The notes: generated from the letters alone by a model not told the origin. A stretch of 64,000 nt of DNA from Salinibacterium sp. TMP30 (GCF_038397785.1 NZ_CP151642.1:2621430-2685429), one strand, 5' to 3'. Counted from the stretch's first letter, positions 33,591-43,684 are shown. Numbers and translations: made by a program.

Positions 33591-34760
33591 TTAGCTCGAC
33601 TGCTCGGCGGGTTCCACCGATTCGCCGTCCGCGGGCTCACCGTCCTCCGCAGGCTCGCCGGGCTCAATGCCCGTTCCGTTCCACGTTTTGATGATCGCCC
33701 AGCCAACCGCCGCAATGGGCACCGAGAGAACCGCACCCACGATTCCGCCGAGCACGGTTCCGGTGGTCAACGCCACCAAAATTACCAACGGGTGGATGCT
33801 CAATGATTGCGCCATCACAATGGGCTGCAGCAGGTTTCCCTCCAGCTGGTTGACGAGCACAACAATGCCCAGAACGATCAGCGCAACGACCCAGCCATTC
33901 GTCACCAGGGCGACGAGAGCGGCCAAAATGCCGGCAACAGTGGCACCGACAAGCGGGATAAAAGCGCCAAGGAAGACGATTACTGCCAGCGGGAGGGCGA
34001 GGGGCACCTGCAGAACCAACAGCCCAGCACCGATTCCGATCGCGTCAACTGCGGCAATGATTGCTGTGCCGCGCACGTACCCACCAAGGGTCTGCACGGC
34101 GGTGTTGCCGATGCGGTGACCGCGCTCGCGACGCACGCCGTTCATGGGGCGCAGAAAGAACTCCCAAATAGTGTCGCCGTCTTTGAGGAAAAAGAACAGA
34201 ATCACCACACCGAGAAGCAGTCCGGTGACGACCTGGGCTGCCGCAGAAACACCTTGAATCGCACCGAGACCGAAGGAGGCGCTCGTGAAGAAATCGAGCG
34301 TCGCGTTCCAGGCCTCATCGAGTGCATTTTGATCAATCGGGAATGGCCCATTTAGGGCAAACGCTTTGAGCTGCTCAAAGCCATCGGCCGCCGACGTCGC
34401 CAGTTCCGACCACTGGTCTCTCACAGCAAACACAATTGCCGTGATCAAGCCACCGAGCACAAGGATGCCGCCGAGCAGGGTGATCCAGGTTGACAGGATC
34501 CGGCCGACACCGTTTCGTCGCATCCACACCACAAGTGGGCTTGCGGCTGCCGCGAGGATCAATGCGATCAACACGGGAATTACGACGAGTTTGAGCTGAG
34601 TCAACCCGAAGACGGTTACCGAGACAAGAGTGAGCAGAAGCAAAATCTGCAGAGCACGAGTTGACCACGCGCCCAGCCGGTCCGTCCACATCGCGCGGAG
34701 ACCGCTGCGTGGGGAATCAGAAAAGGAACCGGAAGCTGGCGAATCGTTCGACGTACTCAT
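33591..34760 (-). CDS. AI-2E family (PerM-like) membrane transporter
   Basis: 389 residues with about eight spans. Family pattern GGIVGAVLSVPIAAVGWAIIKTW near the C-terminus and the long cytoplasmic/re-entrant central loop are typical. The acidic Glu/Pro tail (EPGEPAEDGEPADGE) is unusual but not diagnostic. Members move small molecules, Na+/H+ or AI-2; the substrate is not predictable. Confidence 0.88.
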   Translation of the reverse strand: MSTSNDSPASGSFSDSPRSGLRAMWTDRLGAWSTRALQILLLLTLVSVTVFGLTQLKLVVIPVLIALILAAAASPLVVWMRRNGVGRILSTWITLLGGILVLGGLITAIVFAVRDQWSELATSAADGFEQLKAFALNGPFPIDQNALDEAWNATLDFFTSASFGLGAIQGVSAAAQVVTGLLLGVVILFFFLKDGDTIWEFFLRPMNGVRRERGHRIGNTAVQTLGGYVRGTAIIAAVDAIGIGAGLLVLQVPLALPLAVIVFLGAFIPLVGATVAGILAALVALVTNGWVVALIVLGIVVLVNQLEGNLLQPIVMAQSLSIHPLVILVALTTGTVLGGIVGAVLSVPIAAVGWAIIKTWNGTGIEPGEPAEDGEPADGESVEPAEQSS

Positions 34761-34821
34761 CTGGCCACACTAACGGGAGAAACCTCTCCAGCGCAGGAGA
34801 AACACGACCCGCGCCGGGCTG

Positions 34822-36198
34822 CTAGTCGAGCAGCAGTGCAGGCTCCTCAAGCACACTCGCAAGATCCGCCACAAAACGGCTCGCGACATCCCCATCAACA
34901 ATGCGGTGATCAAAACTCGCGCTCACCGTGGTTACAAAGCGCGCTCGCACTTCGCCATCGACGACCCAGGGCTTCTGCTTGATCGAACCCAGAGCCACAA
35001 TCGCGGCCTCACCGGGGTTGATGATGGGTGTTCCCGTGTCCATGCCGTACGAACCGATGTTGGTAATCGTGATCGTGCCGTTCGACATTTCGGCGGGCTG
35101 CGTCTTGCCATCACGCGCGGTGAGCGTCAGGTTTTCGAGCGCCTTTGCGAGCTCGAGAAGGCTCAAATCCTGAACGTCCTTGACGTTCGGCACGATGAGT
35201 CCGCGAGGCGTTGCTGCAGCAATACCCAAGTTGACATAGTGGTGAACGATAATCTCTTTATCGGTCCAGCTTGAGTTCACCGTCGGGTTGCGGCGCACAG
35301 CCCAGCTCACGGCCTTCGCCATGATCAGCAGCGGACTCACGCGCACTCCGGCAAAGTCGGTGGAGTTCTTCAGACGCTTCACGAACTCCATGGTTCGCGT
35401 GGCATCCACATCAGTGAAAACGCTCACGTGCGGTGCGGTGAAAGCACTGTGAACCATTGCCTTTGCGATTGCCTTGCGCACGCCCTTGACAGGAAGACGC
35501 TCTTCCCGTTCGTCGCCCCACTCGGGTGTCTCGATATTGCGGAATACGCTCGCCTGTGACGCCTGACGAATCACGTCTTCGCGCGTCATCTCGCCCGCTA
35601 AGCCGGTCGCCACCACCTCAGCAAGCTCAACGCCCAAGTCTTTGGCAAGTTTGCGAATCGGCGGCTTCGCGATTATCGGGCTGGCGAAAGAAGCGGGCAC
35701 GGATGCCGGACGCGGCTTCGATGGAGCAGTGGCGGCAGCGTCATCCTTCGCCGGCTGCGCACCCTTGCGACGGCGCGACGAGACGTGCCCAGCGGAGCCA
35801 TAACCCACCAGCACCGCGCCAGGCTTGTCCTCTTCGCTGGCGATGGTCGATGCCGTGTCGGCGATCGCCGATGCTGCATCAGACGAGGCGATGTCAGAGA
35901 TCGTGCCATGCGCTTCGTCTTCGCCTGAACCGGGGGCTGTCAGCTCAACAGCGCCGCCCTGCGACTGCACGGCGATAATTGGGGTTCCGACCTCAACGGT
36001 CATCCCCTCTTCGACCAAAAGCTGGGTGACGGTTCCGGCAAACGGCGACGGCAATTCGACGAGCGACTTTGCGGTCTCGATCTCAACAAGCACCTGATTG
36101 ACGATGATTTCGTCGCCGGGCGCGACCTTCCAGGAGACGATCTCAGCTTCAGTCAGCCCCTCGCCCACATCGGGGAGAGGAAATTCAGATACAGCCAC
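34822..36198 (-). CDS. 2-oxoacid dehydrogenase E2 (dihydrolipoamide acyltransferase)
   Basis: 458 residues. One lipoyl domain at 1-80 with Lys44 in [12 protein letters not shown]; an Ala/Asp-rich linker; an E3-binding domain around 180-215 ([21 protein letters not shown]); catalytic CAT domain at 230-458 with the acyltransfer motif FDHRIVDGD and [12 protein letters not shown]. It transfers the acyl group made by E1 to CoA. It is third in E1alpha-E1beta-E2. Sequence alone does not separate branched-chain from pyruvate activity; the gene set and single lipoyl domain favour the branched-chain type. Confidence 0.93.
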   Translation of the reverse strand: MAVSEFPLPDVGEGLTEAEIVSWKVAPGDEIIVNQVLVEIETAKSLVELPSPFAGTVTQLLVEEGMTVEVGTPIIAVQSQGGAVELTAPGSGEDEAHGTISDIASSDAASAIADTASTIASEEDKPGAVLVGYGSAGHVSSRRRKGAQPAKDDAAATAPSKPRPASVPASFASPIIAKPPIRKLAKDLGVELAEVVATGLAGEMTREDVIRQASQASVFRNIETPEWGDEREERLPVKGVRKAIAKAMVHSAFTAPHVSVFTDVDATRTMEFVKRLKNSTDFAGVRVSPLLIMAKAVSWAVRRNPTVNSSWTDKEIIVHHYVNLGIAAATPRGLIVPNVKDVQDLSLLELAKALENLTLTARDGKTQPAEMSNGTITITNIGSYGMDTGTPIINPGEAAIVALGSIKQKPWVVDGEVRARFVTTVSASFDHRIVDGDVASRFVADLASVLEEPALLLD

Positions 36199-36212
36199 AA
36201 GGGCCTCCTTCG

Positions 36213-37190
36213 TCAGTAGGCCAACGCCCGGTCAACAGCATCCAAGATGCGGTCAACACTAGGCAAGTACACGGATTCCAGCTTGGCGGGAGGGAACGGC
36301 GTGTCATAGCCGCTCACTCGCAGCACGGGGGCTTCGAGTGAATAGAACGCACGCTCTGTCACCGTAGCGGCAACCTCGGAGCCAACGCTCACATTCCCAG
36401 GCGCCTCTTGAACGACAACGACACGGCCCGTTTTTTGGGCGGATGCCACGAGCGGCTCGTAATCGATGGGGGAGAGCGATCGAAGGTCAACAACTTCAAT
36501 GCTCGTGCCTTCTTCTTCAGCGAGCTCTGCTGCTTGAAGCAGCATCGAGACAATCGCGCCGTGCCCAATGAGGGTAACTTCGGTGCCTTCGCGCACTACG
36601 CGGCTGGAGTGGGTAGCAATTCCGCTCGATTCACGGTCGACCTCACCCTTCTGCCAGTAGCGGCTCTTGGGTTCGAAAAACATCACTGGGTCGTTGCTGG
36701 TGATCGCTTCTTGAATCATCCAGTACGCGTCGTGCGGCGTTGCTGGGCTCAGCACCCGCAAGCCAGGGGTGTGAGCGAAGTACGCCTCGGGGCTCTCTTG
36801 GTGATGCTCTACAGCGCCGATGTGTCCGCCATAGGGAACGCGAATCACAACGGGCATCGAGAGCGAACCCTCGTGGCGGGCCGTAATCTTGGCGAGCTGA
36901 GAGGTGATCTGGTCAAAGCCAGGAAAAATGAATCCATCGAACTGGATTTCACACACGGGACGGTAACCGCGCATCGCGAGACCGATTGCGGTGCCCACGA
37001 TGCCCGACTCCGCTAGCGGAGTGTCGAGTACACGCGTGTCGCCAAACTCAGCCTGTAGCCCTTCGGTGACCCGAAAAACGCCACCGAGCGGCCCAATGTC
37101 TTCACCCATGAGGAGCACTTTGTCGTCTGCTGCGAGTGCGGCGCGGAGCCCCTCGGTGAGGGCTTTGGCCATTGTTAGTGTTTCAGCCAC
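36213..37190 (-). CDS. 2-oxoacid dehydrogenase E1 beta subunit
   Basis: 325 residues. N-terminus [19 protein letters not shown], then [20 protein letters not shown] and [20 protein letters not shown], which contact thiamine diphosphate; C-terminal transketolase fold [21 protein letters not shown] at 37190 is preferred (GAGGAGG upstream); the frame opens 19 codons earlier inside the alpha gene. Forms the alpha2beta2 E1 that decarboxylates 2-oxoacids. Confidence 0.93.
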   Translation of the reverse strand: MAETLTMAKALTEGLRAALAADDKVLLMGEDIGPLGGVFRVTEGLQAEFGDTRVLDTPLAESGIVGTAIGLAMRGYRPVCEIQFDGFIFPGFDQITSQLAKITARHEGSLSMPVVIRVPYGGHIGAVEHHQESPEAYFAHTPGLRVLSPATPHDAYWMIQEAITSNDPVMFFEPKSRYWQKGEVDRESSGIATHSSRVVREGTEVTLIGHGAIVSMLLQAAELAEEEGTSIEVVDLRSLSPIDYEPLVASAQKTGRVVVVQEAPGNVSVGSEVAATVTERAFYSLEAPVLRVSGYDTPFPPAKLESVYLPSVDRILDAVDRALAY

Positions 37191-37191
37191 G

Positions 37192-38307
37192 TTATTGACC
37201 CTCCTCAAACGATGTTTCGAAGTCGGCAAGCGCCTGACGTTGGGCATCCATTAGTGGGTGCGGATCCGAATAAACATGGTCGAACATTGTTGATTTCTCA
37301 GGGACCTCAAGCTCAGTGATGCGCTTGCGGATGTCGGCAGCTAAATCGTCACCCTCGGCAGCAATGTCGGCGAAAACGGTATCGCTCGCACCACGGCTGC
37401 GCAGGAAAGTTTCGAAGCGAGTGATCGGGTCACGTTGGGCCCAGAACTCAAGCTCGCTGTCGTGACGGTACTTCGAGGGGTCATCGCTCGTGGTGTGAGC
37501 ACCCATGCGGTAGGTGAGCGCCTCAATGAATCTCGGTCCCTGACCTGAGCGGGCAGCATCCAAGTTCGCCGTGGTTACGGCAAAGCTTGCGAGAACATCG
37601 TTGCCATCGATCTGCACGCTTGGAATGCCGAAGCCTTCACCGCGCAAATAAAGCGGTGTGCGCGACTGACGTGAGACAGGCACAGAGATTGCCCAGTGGT
37701 TGTTTTGCAAGAAGAACACTTGAGGCGTCTGGTAGCTCGCAGCGAAAACCATCGCCTCGCTCACATCGCCCTGACTTGTGGAGCCATCGCCGAAGTAGAC
37801 CATAACGGCGGTGTCTTTGTCTGGGTTGCCGGTGCCAACCATCCCATCGAGGGTGATTCCCATGGCGTAGCCGGTGGCGTGCAGCGTCTGCGAGCCAATG
37901 ACGAGCGTGTAGAGGTGAAAGTTGTTGTGCTCCTTCGGATCCCAGCCGCCGTGGCTGATCCCCCGCAGCATGGCCAAGATTGTCACCGGGTCAACGCCGC
38001 GAATGCGAGCAATCACATGTTCGCGATAGGCGGGGAAGATGTGGTCCTGTGGTTTGGCCGCGAGCGCCGACCCCACCTGGGCCGCCTCTTGCCCGTTGCT
38101 GGGAATCCACAGCGCGAGTTGACCCTGACGCTGAAGGTTCGCCGCCTCAATATCAAAACGGCGCATCACCACCATGTGGCGGTGAAACTCATAAAGAGCG
38201 TCGTCACTGAGCTTTTCTACATACGGAATGTACTGTTCGCTGGCATCGCTGTGAACGAGCGTGCCCTCGGGAGACAGCAGCTGAACCGTCGCGGCGGTAT
38301 AAGGCAT
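37192..38307 (-). CDS. 2-oxoacid dehydrogenase E1 alpha subunit
   Basis: 371 residues. Thiamine diphosphate motif YFGDGSTSQGDVSEAM ... FFLQNNHWAIS (GDG-Nn-NN). The phosphorylation-loop region YRMGAHTTSDDPSKYR is typical of branched-chain/pyruvate E1alpha. The stop is 1 nt from the E1beta GTG. It starts 5 nt after hisC on the same strand, so hisC and the E1/E2 genes may share transcripts. Confidence 0.93.
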   Translation of the reverse strand: MPYTAATVQLLSPEGTLVHSDASEQYIPYVEKLSDDALYEFHRHMVVMRRFDIEAANLQRQGQLALWIPSNGQEAAQVGSALAAKPQDHIFPAYREHVIARIRGVDPVTILAMLRGISHGGWDPKEHNNFHLYTLVIGSQTLHATGYAMGITLDGMVGTGNPDKDTAVMVYFGDGSTSQGDVSEAMVFAASYQTPQVFFLQNNHWAISVPVSRQSRTPLYLRGEGFGIPSVQIDGNDVLASFAVTTANLDAARSGQGPRFIEALTYRMGAHTTSDDPSKYRHDSELEFWAQRDPITRFETFLRSRGASDTVFADIAAEGDDLAADIRKRITELEVPEKSTMFDHVYSDPHPLMDAQRQALADFETSFEEGQ

Positions 38308-38311
38308 TCGA

Positions 38312-39403
38312 CTAATCTAACGTGGCTGGTGCGGCTTCGTTTTCGCGAGAAGTCACAACCTCTTGCGCCGCCCTTAGGAGTTTCTCCACAGATTCTTCCT
38401 CGCCGACGCTCACCCGAAGGCCCACACCAAGCGCACGAACGACGATTCCGTGGGTGCGAAAAACCTCTGCAGCCCAATTGGTTACTGCGCCGGTGGGCAA
38501 CCAAACAAAGTTTCCGCTTGGCGCTGGCACGTCCCAGCCTTGGCCCTGCAAGCCAACCACGATGCGGTCACGCACAGCATTGATTCGGCGCACGCGCTCC
38601 AACAATTCATCTTCATGTTCGAGGGATGCGATGGCTGCGGTCTGTGCAAGTTCAGTAACCGACAGCGGGATTGCTACCGCTCGCGCCGCATCCATCACGT
38701 ATTCGGGGCCCACTGCGTACCCGATTCGCAAACCAGCAAGCCCGTAGGCCTTAGAGAAGGTGCGCAGTAGCACGAGGTTGGGGTACTCACCGAGGAGTGT
38801 TTCCCCGCGCACAGCGTCGGGATCGGTCACGAATTCGCGGTACGCCTCGTCGAGAACGACGAGCACGTTCTCGGGAACTTCGGCCATGAACTCGCGGAAC
38901 TCGGAGTCGGTGACCACGGTGCTGGTCGGGTTATTGGGGCTACACACGATGACGACCCGAGTGGATGCCGTGATTGCGGCGCCCATTGCTGCCAAGTTGT
39001 GCCGGTGGTCAACACCATTCGCGATCTGAACGCTTGTGGCCCCTGTGGCGGCTACCAGCAGCGGATACGCCTCGAAGCTGCGCCAGGCGTAAACGACTTC
39101 GTCGCCGGGTGCTGCGGCAGCGCTGATGAGTTGGGCGAGCACCGCGACGGAGCCGGCACCGACCTGCACGTTTTCAGCGGTCACCCCGAAGCGCGCGGCA
39201 ATGTGGGTGCGAAGTTCGTAGGCCGAAGCATCCGGATAGCGGTTGATGCTGTGGGTAGAGAGTTTCTCTCTCACCGAGGGCAGTGGCTCGAACGGGTTCT
39301 CGTTTGACGACAGTTTGAACGCGTCAGCATCGGCGGGGGCGCCCTGACGGTAGGGCGCGAGGGCGGCAATCTCGGGTCGAAGCTGTACGCGGTTGGTGAT
39401 CAC
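38312..39403 (-). CDS. hisC: Histidinol-phosphate / aromatic aminotransferase
   Basis: 363 residues, class I/II PLP fold. PLP lysine in LRTFSKAYGLAGLRIGY; aspartate in NPTSTVVTDSEF / VVLDEAYREF; N-terminus SSNENPFEPLPSV is characteristic of HisC-like enzymes. GTG start. It stands alone without other his genes, so a role as aromatic aminotransferase is also possible; some actinobacteria have two HisC-like proteins. Confidence 0.83.
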   Translation of the reverse strand: MITNRVQLRPEIAALAPYRQGAPADADAFKLSSNENPFEPLPSVREKLSTHSINRYPDASAYELRTHIAARFGVTAENVQVGAGSVAVLAQLISAAAAPGDEVVYAWRSFEAYPLLVAATGATSVQIANGVDHRHNLAAMGAAITASTRVVIVCSPNNPTSTVVTDSEFREFMAEVPENVLVVLDEAYREFVTDPDAVRGETLLGEYPNLVLLRTFSKAYGLAGLRIGYAVGPEYVMDAARAVAIPLSVTELAQTAAIASLEHEDELLERVRRINAVRDRIVVGLQGQGWDVPAPSGNFVWLPTGAVTNWAAEVFRTHGIVVRALGVGLRVSVGEEESVEKLLRAAQEVVTSRENEAAPATLD

Positions 39404-39530
39404 TTGCCCAGCCTAGAGCCGCCAGCCCCTGCGGTTGTTTCGCCCCGATAACAGATTGTGTCTGCCGTAAGCAGCAGGGATCCTGCCGCGAGCATTGCGG
39501 CGCAACAAATTAGGGGTGCATAGTTGCATC

Positions 39531-39926
39531 ATGAGAATTGTCGTGCGCTTGTTGATCAACGCTCTTGCCCTCTGGCTGACTACGGTGCTTGTTGCCGGCG
39601 TGGAGTTGGTTCCTTTCGAACCGGGCGGAACCCTTGAGACCGTTTTGACGTTCTTGATTGTTGCTGCGGTATTCGGAATTGTTAACGGTGTACTGGGCAA
39701 CCTGATCCGCATCGTCGCTTTCCCGCTGTATGTGCTGACGCTGGGGCTTCTTGCGCTCGTCGTCAACGGGCTGTTGTTGCTGCTCGTCAGTTGGATCTCG
39801 AGCCTGTTTGGTTTCGGACTCGTCGTCAACGGCTTCTGGTGGGGAGTGCTCGGTGCCCTCGTCTTGGGTCTCATCAGTTGGTTCATCGGAATTCTGGTTC
39901 GCCCCATCGTGGGCAAGAAAAACTAG
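39531..39926 (+). CDS. Phage-holin-family (superfamily IV, YvlD-like) membrane protein
   Basis: 131 residues with four hydrophobic spans. Signature FGIVNGVLGNLIRIVAFPLYVLTLGLLALVVNG, typical of the chromosomal YvlD-like family (not a phage lysis gene). ATG 39531 is chosen so that span 1 begins at once; earlier in-frame starts add a charged extension. Function is not established. Confidence 0.82.
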   Translation: MRIVVRLLINALALWLTTVLVAGVELVPFEPGGTLETVLTFLIVAAVFGIVNGVLGNLIRIVAFPLYVLTLGLLALVVNGLLLLLVSWISSLFGFGLVVNGFWWGVLGALVLGLISWFIGILVRPIVGKKN

Positions 39927-39940
39927 CGCTATAGCGCTAG
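39923..39940. repeat. 18-bp perfect palindrome between convergent genes
   Basis: CTAGCGCTATAGCGCTAG reads the same on both strands, and contains the stop codon of the holin-like gene. It is also a head-to-tail duplication of TAGCGCTA. No T-run follows, so it looks like a protein-binding site or duplication rather than an intrinsic terminator. Confidence 0.6.
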
Positions 39941-39950
39941 CGCAACACCG

Positions 39951-41378
39951 TTAGGGCAGCACCCGCTCGTAGTAGTACGAGGTGACGGTCGCTGTCGTTG
40001 CATCCCGCCCAAACAGCGCCATCCGCTGGACGGCTTCCTGCAGCTCGACGCTGTCTGACTGATCCATTAGTCGACCGGTTTCGGCATATTGGGAGAGGTG
40101 ATGGGCGGGCACCGCTTCTCCTGCGGGCAAGGGCTTCCCACCGTATGCCTGCCGCTCCACCACAAGCGCGTGCCGGTTATCTTGTAGCCCTCCGGCCGCC
40201 ACGACAAGGTCATCCGTGTGCTCAACAATGATCGTCGGCACGTCGTCAGGGATCACCACCTGACCGACGTTTCCTCCCACCGTAAATACTCCTGCGGTGT
40301 TGTACTCCCCGGATTCGGCCAGTCGCGCCGCGACGGCGGCGCCTTGCGAGTGTCCCGTGAAAGAAACAGGACTTTCACTCTTAATACCCGCCTCGCGCAT
40401 AGCGGCAGCAACCGCGGCAATTGATCCTGACTGTTGCGCAGCCGCAAGGGAGAGATTGCTCGTGCCGTCAAACGATTCCGTGGTGTCAGACACTGCAAAG
40501 TCGACTGTTCCCGAGATATACACCTCAAAGCGGTCACGCTCGCCGGGAGTTTCGTACTTTTCGATGCGCACCTGCTCGGGATGCTCCTCCGTGGGCTGAG
40601 GGATGCGCTCGACGCGCTCCTCGACCGATCGTGCTGCGGTGACGGGTTCGGGCTGAGTGGTATTCTTCAGCATGACCGGAGTCTCCTTGAGCACGCCGGC
40701 AACCCCTCCAGCGCTCTTAATGTTCCCGGCAGAGGATGCCAACCCGATCACCCCCGCAGCACTGAGGATCGACACCACAGCGGGAGGCACCCCGGATGCT
40801 CCTGCCGAGAGCTCATCTACCGTCATAACACCGTGCCGGAGCGCCAGAACGAACGCTGGGTCGCTCAACAGTCCATTCAGTTGGGCTGAGATCCACTCGT
40901 GGTCAACTAGCTGCGGGTTAGCTTTTCCGAGCACGGCTGTTGCCACCCCGATCCCGGCAAGGATTGGAAGCAAGGGGCTAGTAAGCACAACGGTTACTGC
41001 CCAGGCGGGGAAGAGGAACCCGATAACGGCGGCGGCATCCGCGGCAAGTCGACGCACGATGCTTTCGGCGAGTGCGTCACCCACCCCATACGTTTGCGCC
41101 GCCACGCGCACAAGACCGCTCATCAGCTCCGCCCGGTAAGCGAGCTGGCTCAAAGCGGAGTGCGCATAGTCGAGATCAGTTTCGGCGATGGCGGCTGCCG
41201 TGGGGATGCCCAGGGATTCCAGTTGCCCGATCGTGAGTCGAGCATCCACCATCTCAAGGGCACCAAGAATGTCGCGGGTCTGTTCCGCCGCCCGCAACAG
41301 GTTCGCCGCATTGCTGAGCATCTCGTCTGTGGCGACCGCATAGCTACCCCCACCCGAGATGGTGAGTTCATCCGACAC
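39951..41378 (-). CDS. Membrane-associated protein with C-terminal GHSQG hydrolase domain
   Basis: 475 residues. The N-terminal ~110 residues are helical and WXG/LXG-like; hydrophobic segments follow (about 113-150 and 196-220); a charged linker (245-285); then an alpha/beta-hydrolase half with nucleophile Ser344 (FTGHSQGAAVAA). Asp389/390 (HTDD) and His426/427 (VPAHHLS) could complete the triad. GTG start overlaps the small upstream gene by 11 nt, so the two are coupled. The layout (WXG100-like helper plus a larger helical-N-terminal protein with an enzymatic C-terminus) recalls type VII-secreted substrates. Substrate unknown; no ESX machinery in the window. Confidence 0.6.
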   Translation of the reverse strand: MSDELTISGGGSYAVATDEMLSNAANLLRAAEQTRDILGALEMVDARLTIGQLESLGIPTAAAIAETDLDYAHSALSQLAYRAELMSGLVRVAAQTYGVGDALAESIVRRLAADAAAVIGFLFPAWAVTVVLTSPLLPILAGIGVATAVLGKANPQLVDHEWISAQLNGLLSDPAFVLALRHGVMTVDELSAGASGVPPAVVSILSAAGVIGLASSAGNIKSAGGVAGVLKETPVMLKNTTQPEPVTAARSVEERVERIPQPTEEHPEQVRIEKYETPGERDRFEVYISGTVDFAVSDTTESFDGTSNLSLAAAQQSGSIAAVAAAMREAGIKSESPVSFTGHSQGAAVAARLAESGEYNTAGVFTVGGNVGQVVIPDDVPTIIVEHTDDLVVAAGGLQDNRHALVVERQAYGGKPLPAGEAVPAHHLSQYAETGRLMDQSDSVELQEAVQRMALFGRDATTATVTSYYYERVLP

Positions 41379-41628
41379 GAGTGCTCATCTGGCTAGCTGC
41401 GGTCGTAGTTCGTTGTTCTGCGGCCTCGATCATTGTGCAGGCGCTTGCCAGATCGCGGTGCAATTCGTGTACTCCAGCATCGAACAACTGCTGGGCCGGC
41501 CCGCGCCAGTCAACGCTCTCGTTCGGTAGCAAGGCTCGTACGTAGTTGAGCCGCTCACTAATCATGCGGAGCTGTTGGGCCTGAAATTCGAGTGCAACCT
41601 GAGCCGTTGCATCCATGGGAGTCGTCAT
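41368..41628 (-). CDS. Small WXG100-like helical protein
   Basis: 86 residues, with two predicted helices around a WRG turn (VDWRGPAQQLFDAG, about 39-52), the hallmark hairpin of WXG100 proteins, and the usual length. ATG at 41628, AAAGG 7 nt upstream. The downstream GTG lies within its last codons. It probably pairs with the N-terminal helices of the hydrolase as a co-secreted chaperone-like partner. Confidence 0.6.
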   Translation of the reverse strand: MTTPMDATAQVALEFQAQQLRMISERLNYVRALLPNESVDWRGPAQQLFDAGVHELHRDLASACTMIEAAEQRTTTAASQMSTRVG

Positions 41629-41753
41629 CTATCGCCTTTCGACGACCCAACTCTCGTTAACGTCCTGTGCCATGTGAGGTGGCCGATAGGCATCCGGGAA
41701 GCCAATCCCTGAACCACCTCTGTTGAGGAGTCGAAACTGCGACAGAATGAAGC

Positions 41754-42284
41754 ATGACTTTCGAGCGTGCTCTCTCCGACTCGACGACATTCAAGGTGTG
41801 TTTTGTGTGCACCGGCAATATCTGTCGGTCTCCCATGGCTGAAGCTGTTTTCACCGACCTCATTGCCACAGCCGGACTCAACAAACGCATTGCCGTCACC
41901 TCAGCAGGAACCGGCGATTGGCATGTCGGCGAACCCGCCGACGATCGCACCATCAACGCCCTCGCGGCCCGCGGCTACAATGGTGCTGGGCATCGAGCCC
42001 GCCAGTTTGACCCCGAATGGTTCAGCAAGCTTGACCTCATCGTCGCGTTCGATCGAGGACAAGAACGAATTCTGCGCACCTGGGCACCCAGCGACCAAGA
42101 CCGGTCAAAAGTGCAGCCCATGTTGGGCTTTGATAGCGACCTCGCTCATCTCATTGACGTGCCAGACCCCTACTATTCGGATGCCGCACTCTTCGACCAT
42201 GTTCTCGTCATGATCGAGAAGGCGTGCGGCTCGCTATTTCGTCAGATCACACCAGGAATCACCGCAAACACCGCAAACACCTAG
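41754..42284 (+). CDS. Low-molecular-weight protein-tyrosine-phosphatase family
   Basis: 176 residues. P-loop VCTGNICRS (Cys19-x5-Arg25) close to the N-terminus, and the acid/base Asp in DVPDPYY (about 136). Related proteins dephosphorylate tyrosine in surface polysaccharide control; no tyrosine kinase gene is seen in the window, although glycan genes occur at the left end. Ends 8 nt before purB. Confidence 0.93.
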   Translation: MTFERALSDSTTFKVCFVCTGNICRSPMAEAVFTDLIATAGLNKRIAVTSAGTGDWHVGEPADDRTINALAARGYNGAGHRARQFDPEWFSKLDLIVAFDRGQERILRTWAPSDQDRSKVQPMLGFDSDLAHLIDVPDPYYSDAALFDHVLVMIEKACGSLFRQITPGITANTANT

Positions 42285-42292
42285 GGAGCCTC

Positions 42293-43684
42293 ATGAGCCC
42301 GTTGCCCGTTCAACCACTAAGCCCCCTCGATGGCCGCTACCGCCCCGCCGTGTCGGCACTGGGGGAGCACCTCTCCGAAGCGGGACTCAACCGGGCCCGC
42401 GTGCACGTGGAGGTCGAATGGTTGATCTTCCTCACCGGCAAGAGCCTCTTTGGTTCCCGCCCGCTGAGCGCTGAACAGATCACAGCACTGCGCGCGTTTG
42501 CCACCGATTTCGGGCAGGAGCAGATCGACGAGCTCGCTCGACTCGAAGCAACCACTCGTCACGACGTCAAGGCCGTCGAATACCTCGTGCGCGCCAAACT
42601 CGACGAACTCGACCTCACCTCGATTGCCGAACTCACCCACTTCGCTGCGACCAGCGAAGACATCAACAACCTCTCCTACGCAATCACCATCTCGGATGCA
42701 GTGCGCGAAGTGTGGCTGCCCAAGTTCCGTATTGTGCTCACCGCGTTGCGTGCGCAGTCTGAACTGATGCGCGACAACGCGATGCTCGCTCACACGCACG
42801 GCCAGCCCGCAACGCCCACCACAATGGGCAAGGAGTTTGCTGTTTTCGTTTACCGCCTTGACCGCATCCTGACTCGCATTGAGGGCATCAGCTACCTCGG
42901 CAAATTCAGCGGCGCGACCGGCACCTTTGCCGCACACCTCGCGGCTGACCCTGAGCAGAACTGGCCAGCACTCTCGAAAGAGTTTGTCGAGTCCTTGGGG
43001 CTCGACTGGAACCCACTGACTACACAGATTGAGTCGCACGACTGGCAAGTTGAGCTCTACCAAGCTACAAGCCACGCCAACCGGGTGCTGCACAACCTCT
43101 GCACCGACGTGTGGTCGTACATTTCGATGGGTTACTTCCGCCAGATTCCCCAGGCAGGCGCGACGGGCTCATCGACGATGCCGCACAAGATCAACCCGAT
43201 CCGTTTTGAGAACGCTGAAGCCAACCTCGAGCTCTCGAGCGCACTACTTGAGTCGCTCGCTCAGACTCTCGTAACCTCGCGGCTGCAGCGCGACCTCACC
43301 GACTCCACCACCCAACGCAATGTGGGTGTCGCGTTCGGACACTCGCTGCTCGCCCTCGACAACATCGAGCGTGGACTTCACGAGATCGCCCTCAACCCGG
43401 TCGCGCTCGACGCTGATCTTGATAGCAACTGGGAGATCCTAGGCGAAGCCATCCAGACGGTTATTCGTGCGGAAGTCACCGCCGGCCGCAGCACCATCAG
43501 TGATCCCTACGCGATCCTCAAGGAACTCACGAGGGGCAAGCGCATCAACTCCACCGACCTCAGTGAATTCATCGCTGGACTCGATATCGGTGCGGAGGCC
43601 AAAGCTCGCCTGCAGGCGCTGACCCCAGCCACCTATGTTGGGCTTGCCAGCTCGCTCGTCGACTACTTGGGTGACAGCAAGTAA
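42293..43684 (+). CDS. purB: Adenylosuccinate lyase
   Basis: 463 residues. Signature loop GSSTMPHKINPIRFEN, THGQPATPTTMGKEF (catalytic His region) and TSEDINNLSYA. N-terminus PLSPLDGRYRPAVSALGEH is typical of PurB. It catalyses two fumarate-releasing steps of purine synthesis. ATG at 42293, AGGGAG 4 nt away; the frame extends into the phosphatase gene but is not used. Confidence 0.96.
   Translation: MSPLPVQPLSPLDGRYRPAVSALGEHLSEAGLNRARVHVEVEWLIFLTGKSLFGSRPLSAEQITALRAFATDFGQEQIDELARLEATTRHDVKAVEYLVRAKLDELDLTSIAELTHFAATSEDINNLSYAITISDAVREVWLPKFRIVLTALRAQSELMRDNAMLAHTHGQPATPTTMGKEFAVFVYRLDRILTRIEGISYLGKFSGATGTFAAHLAADPEQNWPALSKEFVESLGLDWNPLTTQIESHDWQVELYQATSHANRVLHNLCTDVWSYISMGYFRQIPQAGATGSSTMPHKINPIRFENAEANLELSSALLESLAQTLVTSRLQRDLTDSTTQRNVGVAFGHSLLALDNIERGLHEIALNPVALDADLDSNWEILGEAIQTVIRAEVTAGRSTISDPYAILKELTRGKRINSTDLSEFIAGLDIGAEAKARLQALTPATYVGLASSLVDYLGDSK

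Noticed and set aside
39531..39926. Phage remnant suggested by the holin-like gene
   Set aside because: The YvlD-like family is chromosomal, and no other phage genes are near.
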